A stretch of 28,526 bases of DNA from a bacterium (Candidatus Torokbacteria) CG_4_10_14_0_2_um_filter_35_8 (GCA_002792135.1 PFNU01000141.1:1-28526), one strand, 5' to 3'; shown: positions 15,209 to 22,816, numbered from the stretch's first letter. Notes: generated by a model from the letters alone, not told the origin. Numbers and translations: made by a program.

Positions 15209-16233
15209 TTCTTTATTTCCCTTGCGATCATCAATTCCTCATCAGTCTTAACAGCAAAAACCTTTACACCTTTTAAAGAGTTTTTAATATCCTTTATAAT
15301 TTTGCTTCTAATTAATCTGCTTCTAAAACCAATGGCACCAGTAAAAACTAGAGCATCTACTCTGGATAGAACAACTAAGTAAGACCCGATGTATTTTTGA
15401 ATTCTATAGACATACATATCTAGTGCTAATTTCGCTTTTTTATTACCCTGTCTAACTTTGGTTAAAACCTCTTTCATATTAGATGTTCCACAGATTCCTT
15501 TCATACCGCTTTCATAATTCAACATTTGATCTATTTTTTTAAAATCCCATTTTTTCTTCCTTGTAAGATAAATCAAAATTCCAGGATCAATATTTCCACC
15601 CCTACTCATCATCATTAAACCCTCAAGAGGAGTGAAACCCATTGATGTATCAATTACTTTTCCTTTTTTAATAGCTGAAATACTTGCACCACCTCCAAGA
15701 TGAATAGTAATTAAATTTAAATCTCCCAACTTCTTACCAAGTTTTTTAGCAACTTCTTCGGAAACAAAATTATGGGAAAGTCCATGAAAACCAAAGCGTT
15801 CGATTTTTAACTTTCTGGTTAATCTCCAAGGAAGGGCATAAAAGTTTGCTTTATCTGGAATCGTGGCATGAAAAGCAGTATCAAAACAAGCAACATTTTT
15901 TACCCTCGGCAAAAGCTCTATGCAAGCCCGAATTCCAGCCAGATTTGCAGGATTATGAAGTGGTGCAAGATCAGAAAAATTTTCTAACTCTTTTAGAACT
16001 TTTTTATTAACTACTGTTGGCTTAATAAACTTCCCCCCTCCATGAACAACCCTGTGGCCGATAGCTTTAATCTCCTCAATATTTTTAACTTCCCGTAAAG
16101 CCTTTCTCACTGCCTTTTTATGATCAGTAATGTGTTCAAAATAATTCTCCTGAATAAGTTCTAGGGAATTAAGGCCAAAGAGTTTATATTTTAGAGAAGT
16201 GCTGCCGGAGTTTAAAACTAAAATTTGAGACAT
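15190..16233 (-). CDS. ackA: Acetate kinase
   Basis: Converts acetyl phosphate and ADP to acetate and ATP. With PduL (16604-17200) it completes substrate-level ATP formation from acetyl-CoA. The ASKHA-fold residues are present: Asn8 (LVLNSGSTSLKY), Arg61 (GHRVVHGG), Asp118 (CFDTAFHATIP), His150 (RFGFHGLSH), Arg211 (MMSRGGNIDPG) and the metal-binding Glu (TDEELMIARE). At 347 residues it is about 50 shorter than the usual 400. The adenine-site motif, normally GIGEN, reads AIGFR at 300-304. The C-terminal RLLGN is encoded by the tandem TAGGCTAC array, so the native terminus is slightly altered. The start is ATG without a Shine-Dalgarno site. Confidence 0.94.
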   Translation of the reverse strand: MSQILVLNSGSTSLKYKLFGLNSLELIQENYFEHITDHKKAVRKALREVKNIEEIKAIGHRVVHGGGKFIKPTVVNKKVLKELENFSDLAPLHNPANLAGIRACIELLPRVKNVACFDTAFHATIPDKANFYALPWRLTRKLKIERFGFHGLSHNFVSEEVAKKLGKKLGDLNLITIHLGGGASISAIKKGKVIDTSMGFTPLEGLMMMSRGGNIDPGILIYLTRKKKWDFKKIDQMLNYESGMKGICGTSNMKEVLTKVRQGNKKAKLALDMYVYRIQKYIGSYLVVLSRVDALVFTGAIGFRSRLIRSKIIKDIKNSLKGVKVFAVKTDEELMIAREIKNRLLGN

Positions 16234-16271
16234 AAGATAATTTTAAGGCTTTAAAAAATAATTTAAAGTGT

Positions 16272-16301
16272 TATAATCTTTATAGCCTGGGTAAAAGGGG
16301 G
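16272..16301 (+). promoter_or_regulatory. -10 box and ribosome binding site of the small plus-strand gene
   Basis: A perfect TATAAT (16272-16277) lies 33 nt before the ATG at 16311; the -35 region (CTTTAA or TTTAAA, 16249-16255) is weak. AAAAGGGGG (16293-16301), 9 nt before the ATG, is a strong ribosome binding site. Confidence 0.55.
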
Positions 16302-16310
16302 TATATAAAA

Positions 16311-16586
16311 ATGAGACTATTTGGATTATTATTTGGGAGAAGAACTACGAGAGATAAATCCAAAACACCTGAAACAAAAGACGAGTTGGTTAAGAGGCTT
16401 GTGACTCTCTTATTAAATGAAGGACAAGCCGAACTCGCGAACATAATCAGCCAAGAGCCAAAAGATAAAATAATAATAGAGGCACAAGATGGCAAGATTA
16501 TTTTTCGCATTACACCGATTGAAGGAAGGGGAAAAAGGATTACGGTTCAGACTGACCAAGAATGTACAAAGCTCTTAACTTCGTAA
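16311..16586 (+). CDS. Small orphan protein, plus strand, between ackA and pduL
   Basis: A 91-residue protein I do not recognise. It begins MRLFGLLFGRRTTRDKSK, a short hydrophobic then basic stretch that could touch the membrane. A helix-forming middle follows (DELVKRLVTLLLNEGQAEL), then a strand-rich second half (KIIIEAQDGKIIFRITPIE, then KRITVQTDQE). It is convergent with pduL (17-bp gap) and divergent from ackA. A -10 box and a strong Shine-Dalgarno site suggest it is expressed. The opposite-strand frame over it (16280-16510) has no start signals and looks like a shadow. Confidence 0.65.
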   Translation: MRLFGLLFGRRTTRDKSKTPETKDELVKRLVTLLLNEGQAELANIISQEPKDKIIIEAQDGKIIFRITPIEGRGKRITVQTDQECTKLLTS

Positions 16587-16612
16587 AAACTGCCCGGGCT
16601 TTTTTATTTTTC
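16587..16612 (+). terminator. Possible bidirectional terminator
   Basis: AAAAACT-GCCCGGGC-TTTTTT lies between the convergent orphan gene and pduL. The T-run is good, but the hairpin is short with a tight loop. Confidence 0.35.
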
Positions 16613-17200
16613 TAAAATAATTCCTACTCCTTCATTGACAATTCCTGCGGCATTTCCTTCATCAGTATCAATATGCACTGCGAGTTTAAAATCTTCATTT
16701 ACCCTTACTTCAACATTATTAAAAACTAATCCTCTTTCACCCCCTATTTCTACAGAAATCTTATCACCACTATCTATTCCTAAAATTTCAGCATCTTTAG
16801 GTGATGTATGCAAGTGCCTTTTAGCAACTATAAGGCCTTCATTTAAAACTGCCTCTCCAGCAGGACCTATTACTCTAAAACCAGGAGAGCCTTCAATATT
16901 ACCAGAAAGCCTAAGAGGAACATCATATCCTAGTCCCAGAAAAAACGCATCTGTTCTAGAAATCTCCACTTGAGCATACTCTCTACAAGGACCAGTCACT
17001 CTTATGCTATCAAAACTTTTCAGCATACCTTTATCATCCTTAACTTCGATTTTTACTATCTCTTTTGCAGCAAACTGCCCTGGTTGAGACAAGTCTTTTA
17101 ACTTTTCCAGCTCGTACCCTTCTCCAAATAATTTTTGTAAAACATCACAAGAAAGATGAATATGACGAGCGGAAACCTCTATAAGGACTTCATTAGCCAT
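16604..17200 (-). CDS. pduL: Phosphate acyltransferase PduL (phosphotransacetylase)
   Basis: Transfers the acyl group of acetyl-CoA or propanoyl-CoA to phosphate. The zinc-binding and catalytic motifs of both PduL half-domains are visible: EVSARHIHLS (His13, His15), KRHLHTSPKDAEILGI (His129, His131) and HIDTDEGNAAG (His177). At 198 residues it is the short cytosolic form without a microcompartment-targeting peptide, and no shell proteins are nearby. With ackA next in the same direction, its job is most likely acetate production from acetyl-CoA, in place of a Pta-type enzyme. An orphan plus-strand gene separates the two. Confidence 0.94.
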   Translation of the reverse strand: MANEVLIEVSARHIHLSCDVLQKLFGEGYELEKLKDLSQPGQFAAKEIVKIEVKDDKGMLKSFDSIRVTGPCREYAQVEISRTDAFFLGLGYDVPLRLSGNIEGSPGFRVIGPAGEAVLNEGLIVAKRHLHTSPKDAEILGIDSGDKISVEIGGERGLVFNNVEVRVNEDFKLAVHIDTDEGNAAGIVNEGVGIILEK

Positions 17201-17258
17201 AAATGTAAGTAAATTAAAAATTAAAAATGCAAAATTAAAAAATAGTTTATGAATCTAA

Positions 17259-17316
17259 GACAATACAAACGATACGAATGCTTTGCGAATAGGACACGAA
17301 TAACTGTACGAATTAT
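17259..17316. repeat. ACGAAT-type dispersed repeat
   Basis: ACGATACGAATGCTTTGCGA, then ACACGAATAACTGTACGAATT: same family as 14268-14330 and 26935-26965, here without the central hairpin. Confidence 0.5.
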
Positions 17317-17367
17317 ATGTGAACCAAGGAAGAATTCGAAATTAAAGATAATACAAGCATAATAAGT

Positions 17368-17405
17368 CCTAGTAGCCTAGTTACCTAGTAGCCCTAGTAG
17401 CCTAA
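17368..17405 (-). repeat. TAGGCTAC tandem array at the PfkB-gene stop codon
   Basis: On the minus strand it begins at the TAG stop: TAGGCTAC, TAGGGCTAC, TAGGTAAC, TAGGCTAC, TAGGACT. Units are 8 or 9 nt long. Confidence 0.75.
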
Positions 17406-18400
17406 CTTTTCACCCACTTTCTCTCTTTCTCTATAATTTCGTTTCTTGTCAGAAGTCCATTTTGAGCTCCAAATTCTCTTACTACACCAGCGCCATTTAA
17501 GACTCCCCAGTGTAAAGCTTTCTTTATATCTTCACCGTTAATAATTATACTTGCAAGAAAAGCAGCAGAAAAAGCATCACCTGCGCCAAGAGTACTTACT
17601 TCTTTTACTGGATACGATGGAGTCTTAAAAAATTTATTTTCAAAACGCGCAAAAGCACCTTTTTTCCCATCTGTAATAACAGTAATTTTAGAACCAAGGA
17701 AAGATAAAGCCTGGGTGAGACTTTGAAAATTTCTTTTCTCAAATTTCTTTCCGAGAATTTCTACAGCTTCTTCTCTATTTACAATAAAGCAATCGGTCAC
17801 TTTTACAAATCGGGACATTAAACTTCCCTCTTTCCAATTTTCCTTAAGCTCAGTAGCTCCTGGATTCCAGGCAATTTTAATTCTGGGATGGTCTTTTTTA
17901 AACTGTAAGAGATCCTTTATAACTCTATTGGATCTGCCACTTAAGTGACTTATAAAAATCCACTGTGCTTTTTGTAAAGCTCCTTTCTTCAAATAAGCCT
18001 TACAAAGAAAATCACTTACACCTCGATAAGTAAAAACTGTTCTTTCTCCCAAAGGATCGCTTAGAATAATAGAAAGAGCAGTCTTAAGACCAGCTTTTTT
18101 TGTAATTTGGATCAAAGAAGTATCTATTTTCTTTCTATCAAACTCTTTAATAACTGTTTTTCCCATATTATCATTAGAGATAACCCCTAGCGGTACGCAA
18201 TCTATACTAAGTTTCTTTAAAGCGCAAGCAGTATTTCCCCCACCTCCGCCAGTGGAAAAGAAAACATCCTTTGCTACAATCTTCGTACCAAGATTAAAAC
18301 AAAGAAAAGGAGCCTCTTTTCCTCTTTTTAAAATTTTCACAGATGATGTTTTGATAAAAATATCGTAGACAATGCCACCGATGGTTATTACTTGAGACAT
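17402..18400 (-). CDS. PfkB-family carbohydrate kinase
   Basis: ATP-dependent sugar kinase of the ribokinase superfamily. The 332-residue protein has the N-terminal substrate signature (GGGGGNTACALKKL, 51-64), the N-R-E-E motif at about 208-211 and the C-terminal anion-hole signature STLGAGDAFSAAF with catalytic Asp275. It lies directly downstream of the glycolytic genes, and no PfkA is visible in the window, so it may serve as the phosphofructokinase. Ribokinase, fructokinase or nucleoside kinase activity cannot be excluded from sequence. The start is an ATG preceded by an AT-rich repeat, with no Shine-Dalgarno site. Confidence 0.88.
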   Translation of the reverse strand: MSQVITIGGIVYDIFIKTSSVKILKRGKEAPFLCFNLGTKIVAKDVFFSTGGGGGNTACALKKLSIDCVPLGVISNDNMGKTVIKEFDRKKIDTSLIQITKKAGLKTALSIILSDPLGERTVFTYRGVSDFLCKAYLKKGALQKAQWIFISHLSGRSNRVIKDLLQFKKDHPRIKIAWNPGATELKENWKEGSLMSRFVKVTDCFIVNREEAVEILGKKFEKRNFQSLTQALSFLGSKITVITDGKKGAFARFENKFFKTPSYPVKEVSTLGAGDAFSAAFLASIIINGEDIKKALHWGVLNGAGVVREFGAQNGLLTRNEIIEKERKWVKS

Positions 18401-18457
18401 GTGAAAAAATTAAAAATTAAAAATGCAAAAATGAGAACTAGGAACCACCTGCGCTTT

Positions 18458-18566
18458 GTCATTCCCGTCCCGTACTAAATACGGGATAAACTCCAGCGGG
18501 AATCTACATTCAGAGTGATGGATTCCTGCTGGAGTTTACCCCATACTTGATACAGGGCAGGAATGA
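18458..18566. mobile_element. MITE-like element B, copy 1
   Basis: A 109-bp near-perfect palindrome: about 47-bp inverted arms beginning GTCATTCCCGTCCCG and ending in the complement of GTCATTCCTGCCCTG, with a loop of about 15 bp (ACATTCAGAGTGATG). Both arms hold AAACTCCAGC. No ORF is present. The right arm matches copy 2 at 27026-27148. Confidence 0.8.
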
Positions 18567-18574
18567 CATTCTTT

Positions 18575-20188
18575 CTAGTACCTATCCGTCCGAGGCGAAC
18601 TAGTGCCTTCTTTCTCAACCAAATACGACATCAAACTTCTCCCAGTCATCTCTGCTGGTTTTTCAATCCCCATTAAATTCAAAACCGTTGGCGCAACATC
18701 AGAAAGAAACCCTAAGGTAGGAGGAATAAACCCTTCTTCCTTTTTTTCTGGCTCTTGTTTCTTAAAATCACTTCCAACTAGAATAAACGGAACAGGACTT
18801 GTATTATGTTTTTTATCCATCTCTAAAGTTTGAGGATCTAGCATTACTTCTGCGTTGCCGTGATCTGCGGTAATCAATGCTACACCATTTTGGGCAAGTA
18901 CTTCTTTTATAACATCTCCTAAACATTTATCAACTGCTTCACAAGCTTTTATACCAGCAGATATATTTCCAGTGTGCCCTACCATATCAGGGTTGGCGAA
19001 ATTTACAAGAACAAAAGCATATTTATCCTCTTGAATAGCCTGAATGAGTCTATCGCGTACCTTAAAAGCACTCATCTCTGGTTTTAGATCATACGTGGCT
19101 ACATCCGGAGAAGGAATAACAACTTTTACTTCCTCAAAAAAACCCTCTTCGTTTCCACAATCAAAAAAATAAGTTACATGAGCATATTTCTCAGTCTCAG
19201 CAATATGAAATTGTTTTAGACCCTTAAGACTTACAACTTCAGTAATGGAGTTTTTAATTTCTTCCTCAGGAAAAGCAACTTCACAATTAAGACCTTTTTC
19301 ATATTCCGTCATAGCAGTAAAGAATATATTTTTAGGCCGTACTAATAGATCAAACTCCTTAAAATCAGGATTTATAAAAGCTTTTGTGATTTGACGCGCC
19401 CTATCAGATCGAAAATTAAAAAAGATAATACCATCATTGTCTGAAATTTTAGCAACTAGTTTTTTATCTTTTAAAGTAACAACTATGGGCTGAATGGTTT
19501 CGTCATATATTCCTCTGTCATAAAAATCTTGAATAGCAGATAAGGAATCTTGAAAAAAAATACCTTCTCCCAAAACCATAGCTTGATAAGCTTTTTCTAC
19601 TCTCCACCAATTATTGTCTCTGTCCATAGCAAAGTATCTTCCGGAGAGGGTAGCAATCTTGCCCACACCTGATTCTTCCATGCGTTTTTCTAGCTCCTCT
19701 ATATAAGAAAGAGCAACTTTTGGCGCTGTATCTCTTCCATCTAAAAAAGCATGCACAAAAACTCTCTCTACATTTTCTCTCTTTGCTAGCTCCAAAAGAG
19801 CATAAAGATGATCTTGGTGACTATGAACTCCCCCAGGGCTTACAAGCCCCATCAAATGCAAGCTTGAATTGTGCTTTTTAACATGCTCTACTACCTTTAA
19901 AAAAGCTTGGTTCTTAAAGAAAGAACCATCTTTAATACTATTGGTAATCTTTACTACATCCTGAAAAATAATTCTTCCCCCACCCAAATTCATGTGTCCT
20001 ACCTCAGAGTTTCCAGGCTCTCCCCAGAAAAGACCTACTGCTTCTCCTGATGCTTGCAAGCTAATAAAAGGATAGTTTTCTTTTAAATTATCAAAGTTGG
20101 GAGTATACGCAGACTCTACGGCATTACCCTGCCCAGGTGGCGCAAGACCCCAACCGTCTAATATAATAAGGACTATGGGTTTACTCAT
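18575..20188 (-). CDS. gpmI: 2,3-bisphosphoglycerate-independent phosphoglycerate mutase, canonical copy
   Basis: Interconverts 3- and 2-phosphoglycerate with two Mn ions and a phosphoserine. I place the start at ATG 20188, not at the upstream TTG (20215), because MSKPIVLIILDGWG matches the family and the second copy. The 537-residue protein has Asp11, the phosphoserine Ser61 (GNSEVGHMNLG), VHSHQDHL at 121-128, DGRDT, SGRYFAMDRD, FRSDRARQ, NPDMVGH, TADHGN and KKHNTSPVPF. All metal ligands are retained. The usual SDGGVHSH reads SPGGVHSH. The tail SSPRTDRY comes from a repeat (CCGTCCGAGGCGAACTAG on the plus strand). A four-helix-bundle gene lies just upstream. Confidence 0.95.
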   Translation of the reverse strand: MSKPIVLIILDGWGLAPPGQGNAVESAYTPNFDNLKENYPFISLQASGEAVGLFWGEPGNSEVGHMNLGGGRIIFQDVVKITNSIKDGSFFKNQAFLKVVEHVKKHNSSLHLMGLVSPGGVHSHQDHLYALLELAKRENVERVFVHAFLDGRDTAPKVALSYIEELEKRMEESGVGKIATLSGRYFAMDRDNNWWRVEKAYQAMVLGEGIFFQDSLSAIQDFYDRGIYDETIQPIVVTLKDKKLVAKISDNDGIIFFNFRSDRARQITKAFINPDFKEFDLLVRPKNIFFTAMTEYEKGLNCEVAFPEEEIKNSITEVVSLKGLKQFHIAETEKYAHVTYFFDCGNEEGFFEEVKVVIPSPDVATYDLKPEMSAFKVRDRLIQAIQEDKYAFVLVNFANPDMVGHTGNISAGIKACEAVDKCLGDVIKEVLAQNGVALITADHGNAEVMLDPQTLEMDKKHNTSPVPFILVGSDFKKQEPEKKEEGFIPPTLGFLSDVAPTVLNLMGIEKPAEMTGRSLMSYLVEKEGTSSPRTDRY

Positions 20189-20238
20189 AAATTTAGCTGT
20201 TAGTTTTCTCGTCAAAGATATTAAGTTAGCGAACTTAA

Positions 20239-20272
20239 GGCTACTAGGTTACTGGGGCTACTGGGAACTAGA
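20239..20272 (+). repeat. TAGG tandem array, left flank of four-helix-bundle gene 1
   Basis: GGCTACTAGGTTACTGGGGC then TACTGGGAACTAGAG on the plus strand. It is inverted relative to the array at 20697-20733, so the pair brackets the gene 20280-20663 like imperfect terminal inverted repeats. Confidence 0.65.
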
Positions 20273-20279
20273 GTATTTG

Positions 20280-20663
20280 TTACTGGGGTCTTTTGACTTT
20301 CCTATTATAGTACCTAATGTAGCCATTTATCATTTTAACAAGAGTTGAATATTTTGAGATTAATTTATCCGCTAGTTCTTTATTGATATATTTTTTATCT
20401 TTTGCTTCGCAGAGCTTGCTTACTACTTCTAACACTTCCCCTCTTGCAACACTAAAGCAGTAATTTTTTTCTTTAAAATAATATCTACCGTAACCTTCTG
20501 CTATATTATTTGCTACAGAAGAAGCCGATCTTCTTAATTGTGTTGATAAATTGAATTTCTCTTTTGGAGGAAATCTCTCTATTTCTTTATGGATAATGAG
20601 CATTAAAACATGAGCACCTTTCCATATCTTTAAACCATCAAGACTATATTTATCTTCCTCCAT
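20280..20663 (-). CDS. S23-type four-helix-bundle protein, copy 1
   Basis: A 127-residue helical protein of the four-helix-bundle family first seen as the ORF in 23S rRNA intervening sequences. Signatures are LKIWKGAHVL, QLRRSASSVANNIAEGYGR and FSVARGEVLEVVSKL. The family is oligomeric and binds nucleic acid in some members (the same fold as the retroelement accessory protein Avd); its role here is unknown. It is roughly 80-85% identical to the protein at 22337-22738. Each copy precedes a gpmI gene. There is no rRNA gene or reverse transcriptase in the window. It is bracketed by inverted TAGG arrays. No clear Shine-Dalgarno site precedes the ATG. Confidence 0.88.
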   Translation of the reverse strand: MEEDKYSLDGLKIWKGAHVLMLIIHKEIERFPPKEKFNLSTQLRRSASSVANNIAEGYGRYYFKEKNYCFSVARGEVLEVVSKLCEAKDKKYINKELADKLISKYSTLVKMINGYIRYYNRKVKRPQ

Positions 20664-20696
20664 ATATTTAAAAGACTTCTAACAATTACCCTAATT

Positions 20697-20733
20697 TCTA
20701 ACTCCCTAGTAGCCTAGTAGTCCTAGTTGCCTA
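20697..20733 (-). repeat. TAGGCTAC tandem array at the stop codon of gpmI copy 2
   Basis: On the minus strand, from the TAG stop: TAGGCAAC, TAGGACTAC, TAGGCTAC, TAGGGAGT, then TAGA. The same sequence, slightly longer, lies at 22772-22816. Confidence 0.75.
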
Positions 20734-22263
20734 AACCATCAAACTCTCCTCCGTTCCTTTCGGTTTCTCAATATGTAAAATATCTAAAATCGTAGGAGCA
20801 ACATTTGCTAAAACTCCCTTTTTAAGTTTAACACTCTGAAAACTATCAACAAGAATAAAAGGAACAGGGTTTCTAGAATGAGTTGTAGAGGTATCACCAG
20901 TGTCAGGATAAATCATTTCTTCAATATTGCCATGATCTGCTGTAATGACGGCTTCACCTTTTTTCTTTAAGATACTGCTCACAAGCTTACCTAAGCATTC
21001 GTCAACTACTTCACAAGCCTTAATTCCAGCTTTTAAATCTCCTGTATGACCAACCATATCAGGATTTGCATAGTTTACAACGATAAAATCATAGATACCT
21101 TCTTTAATATACTTAACCAAAGTATCTGTTAGTTCAAAAGCACTCATCTCTGGTTTTTCTGCGTAACTTTTGACAATCGGAGAATCAATTTTAATTCTTT
21201 CTTCGTGAGCAACAGGATCTGCAAAACCTCCATTAAAAAAATAAGTAACATGAGCATATTTCTCACTTTCTGTAATATAAAGCTGTTTTATGCCCTTTTT
21301 ACCTAAAATCCTAGGCAAGGTATTCTTAATAGTCCTTGCAGGATAAGCAGTAATGGTATCAAGATCAGGACCAAACTCTGTCATCGCAACAAACAAGATA
21401 TCGCTAAGTCTTTCTTTTATTTTAAAACCTATAAACTCCCTCTGAGCAAAAGTTTTGGTAAGCTGCCTTGCTCTATCTGAGCGAAGATTAACAAAAACAA
21501 TAGAATCTCCTGATTTTATCCTCGGTACCATCTTACCATTTTTATAAATCACAGTTGGCTCTATAAATTCATCTCCAATTTTCTTTTTATAATTTTCTTT
21601 AATTGCTTTTCTTGCTGAGCTTGATTTTTCCCCTTTACCATAAACTAAAGCGTTGTAAATCTTTTCTGTTCTTTCCCATTTTTTTACTCTATCCATTGCA
21701 AAGTACCTTCCTGAAATGGTGCCAATATCAACTTCTATTTTTTCTTTTCTAACAAAATTCTCTAGATCTTTAAGAAACCACAGACCATTATGAGAAGGTG
21801 CATCTCTTCCATCAGTAAAAAGATGAAGAACTGCGCCTTTTACCTTATTATCTTTTATAAATTTCAAAATTTTTTTCAAATGGAAGGGGTCTGCATGAGC
21901 ACTCTGATCTCCTGTAATAAGACTCATAATATGCAGTCGGGACTTCAAAGCCTCGATATGCTTTAAGGCAGCAATAAATGCCGGGTTTCTAAAAAAAGTA
22001 CCATCTAGAATTGAACAGGAGACGTAACAAGAGTCTTGGGTAATAACCTTTCCAGCACCCAAATTCATGTGTCCTGCCTCAGAATTTCCTATTTGATTAT
22101 CAGGAAGTCCTACATACTTTCCTGATGCTTCCAGGCTCGTATGAGGATACTCTCTCCAATATTTATCAAAGTTTGGAGTCTTTGCTTGAGAGATAGCGTT
22201 TCCTTTTCCAGACGGTGCAAGTCCCCAACCGTCTAAGATTATTAAGACTAAAGGTTTAGACAT
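20731..22263 (-). CDS. gpmI: 2,3-bisphosphoglycerate-independent phosphoglycerate mutase, divergent copy
   Basis: Second iPGM paralogue, 510 residues. It keeps Asp11, the phosphoserine Ser61 (GNSEAGHMNLGAG), TDGRDAPSHNG, SGRYFAMDRVKKW, LRSDRARQL, NPDMVGHTGD, TADHGN and THSRNPVPF, so both metal sites look intact. The active-site loop that normally reads GGVHSH is changed to DQSAHAD (119-125), with one inserted residue if His123 is to align with the catalytic His. Identity to copy 1 is about 50% over the first 110 residues and appears lower further on. Likely an active mutase with altered properties, but a related phosphomutase role is possible. The TAG stop opens a TAGGCTAC array. Upstream is an S23-type gene. 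Confidence 0.92.
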   Translation of the reverse strand: MSKPLVLIILDGWGLAPSGKGNAISQAKTPNFDKYWREYPHTSLEASGKYVGLPDNQIGNSEAGHMNLGAGKVITQDSCYVSCSILDGTFFRNPAFIAALKHIEALKSRLHIMSLITGDQSAHADPFHLKKILKFIKDNKVKGAVLHLFTDGRDAPSHNGLWFLKDLENFVRKEKIEVDIGTISGRYFAMDRVKKWERTEKIYNALVYGKGEKSSSARKAIKENYKKKIGDEFIEPTVIYKNGKMVPRIKSGDSIVFVNLRSDRARQLTKTFAQREFIGFKIKERLSDILFVAMTEFGPDLDTITAYPARTIKNTLPRILGKKGIKQLYITESEKYAHVTYFFNGGFADPVAHEERIKIDSPIVKSYAEKPEMSAFELTDTLVKYIKEGIYDFIVVNYANPDMVGHTGDLKAGIKACEVVDECLGKLVSSILKKKGEAVITADHGNIEEMIYPDTGDTSTTHSRNPVPFILVDSFQSVKLKKGVLANVAPTILDILHIEKPKGTEESLMV

Positions 22264-22314
22264 AAATTTAGCTGTTAATTTTTTCGTTTAAGATACTAGA
22301 ATTGATAAATTTAA

Positions 22315-22350
22315 GGTTACTAGGTTACTGGGATTACTAGGAACTAGGGT
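22315..22350 (+). repeat. TAGG tandem array, left flank of four-helix-bundle gene 2
   Basis: GGTTACTAGGTTACTGGGAT then TACTAGGAACTAGGG on the plus strand. It is inverted relative to 22772-22816 and covers the last codons of the four-helix-bundle gene, whose stop is at 22337. Confidence 0.65.
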
Positions 22351-22738
22351 GTTTGTTAGAATGTTTCTTGGCTTTCTTATTGTAGTACCCAATGTAACCA
22401 TTTATCATTTTAACAAGAGTTGAATATTTGGAAATTAACTTATTTACAAGTCTTTTGTTGATATAGTTTTTGTCTCTTGCCTCACAAAGCTCACTTATTA
22501 CTTCTAAAACTTCCCCTCTTGCAATACTGAAGCAGTGATTTTTTTCTTTAAAATAATATCTACCATAACCTTCTGCAATATTATTTGCTACAGAAGAGGC
22601 TGCTTTTCTTAATTGTGATACCAGATTAAATTTTTCTTCTTCAGGAAACTTCTGTATCTCCTTATGGATAATCAGCATTAAAACATGAGCACCTTTCCAT
22701 ATCTTTAAACTATCAAGACTATATTTATCTTCCTCCAT
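22337..22738 (-). CDS. S23-type four-helix-bundle protein, copy 2
   Basis: A 133-residue paralogue of the protein at 20280-20663, with the same signatures (LKIWKGAHVL, QLRKAASSVANNIAEGYGR, FSIARGEVLEVISEL). It differs by about 22 substitutions and by a longer, basic C-terminus (KKHSNKHPSS) that overlaps the flanking array region. Flanking DNA on both sides is also related to copy 1, from the downstream gpmI start to the upstream TAGGCTAC array. It lies between eno and gpmI copy 2, all in one direction, so it would be co-transcribed with glycolytic genes. Function unknown. Confidence 0.88.
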   Translation of the reverse strand: MEEDKYSLDSLKIWKGAHVLMLIIHKEIQKFPEEEKFNLVSQLRKAASSVANNIAEGYGRYYFKEKNHCFSIARGEVLEVISELCEARDKNYINKRLVNKLISKYSTLVKMINGYIGYYNKKAKKHSNKHPSS

Positions 22739-22771
22739 ATATTTAAAAGATTGCTAACAATCATCCTAATT

Positions 22772-22816
22772 TCTAACTCCCTAGTAGCCTAGTAGTCCTA
22801 GTAGTCCTAGTAGCCT
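22772..22816 (-). repeat. TAGGCTAC tandem array downstream of eno
   Basis: On the minus strand: TAGGCTAC, TAGGACTAC, TAGGACTAC, TAGGCTAC, TAGGGAGT, then TAGA. It starts about 23 bp after the eno TAA stop. It is the longest and most regular array in the window. Confidence 0.8.

Noticed and set aside
16280..16510. Minus-strand frame opposite the orphan gene
   Set aside because: The plus strand has the -10 box and Shine-Dalgarno site; the minus frame has none and its hydrophobicity follows from reverse translation of a charged protein.
20731..22263. Phosphopentomutase or alkaline phosphatase instead of iPGM
   Set aside because: The iPGM-specific substrate-binding insert (TDGRDAPSHNG, SGRYFAMDR, LRSDRARQ) is present.
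20280..22738. 23S rRNA intervening-sequence ORFs or a diversity-generating retroelement accessory gene
   Set aside because: The protein family fits, but there is no rRNA gene, reverse transcriptase or template/variable repeat pair in the window.
22772..22816. CRISPR array
   Set aside because: Units of 8-9 nt have no spacers and no cas genes are present; these are simple tandem arrays.
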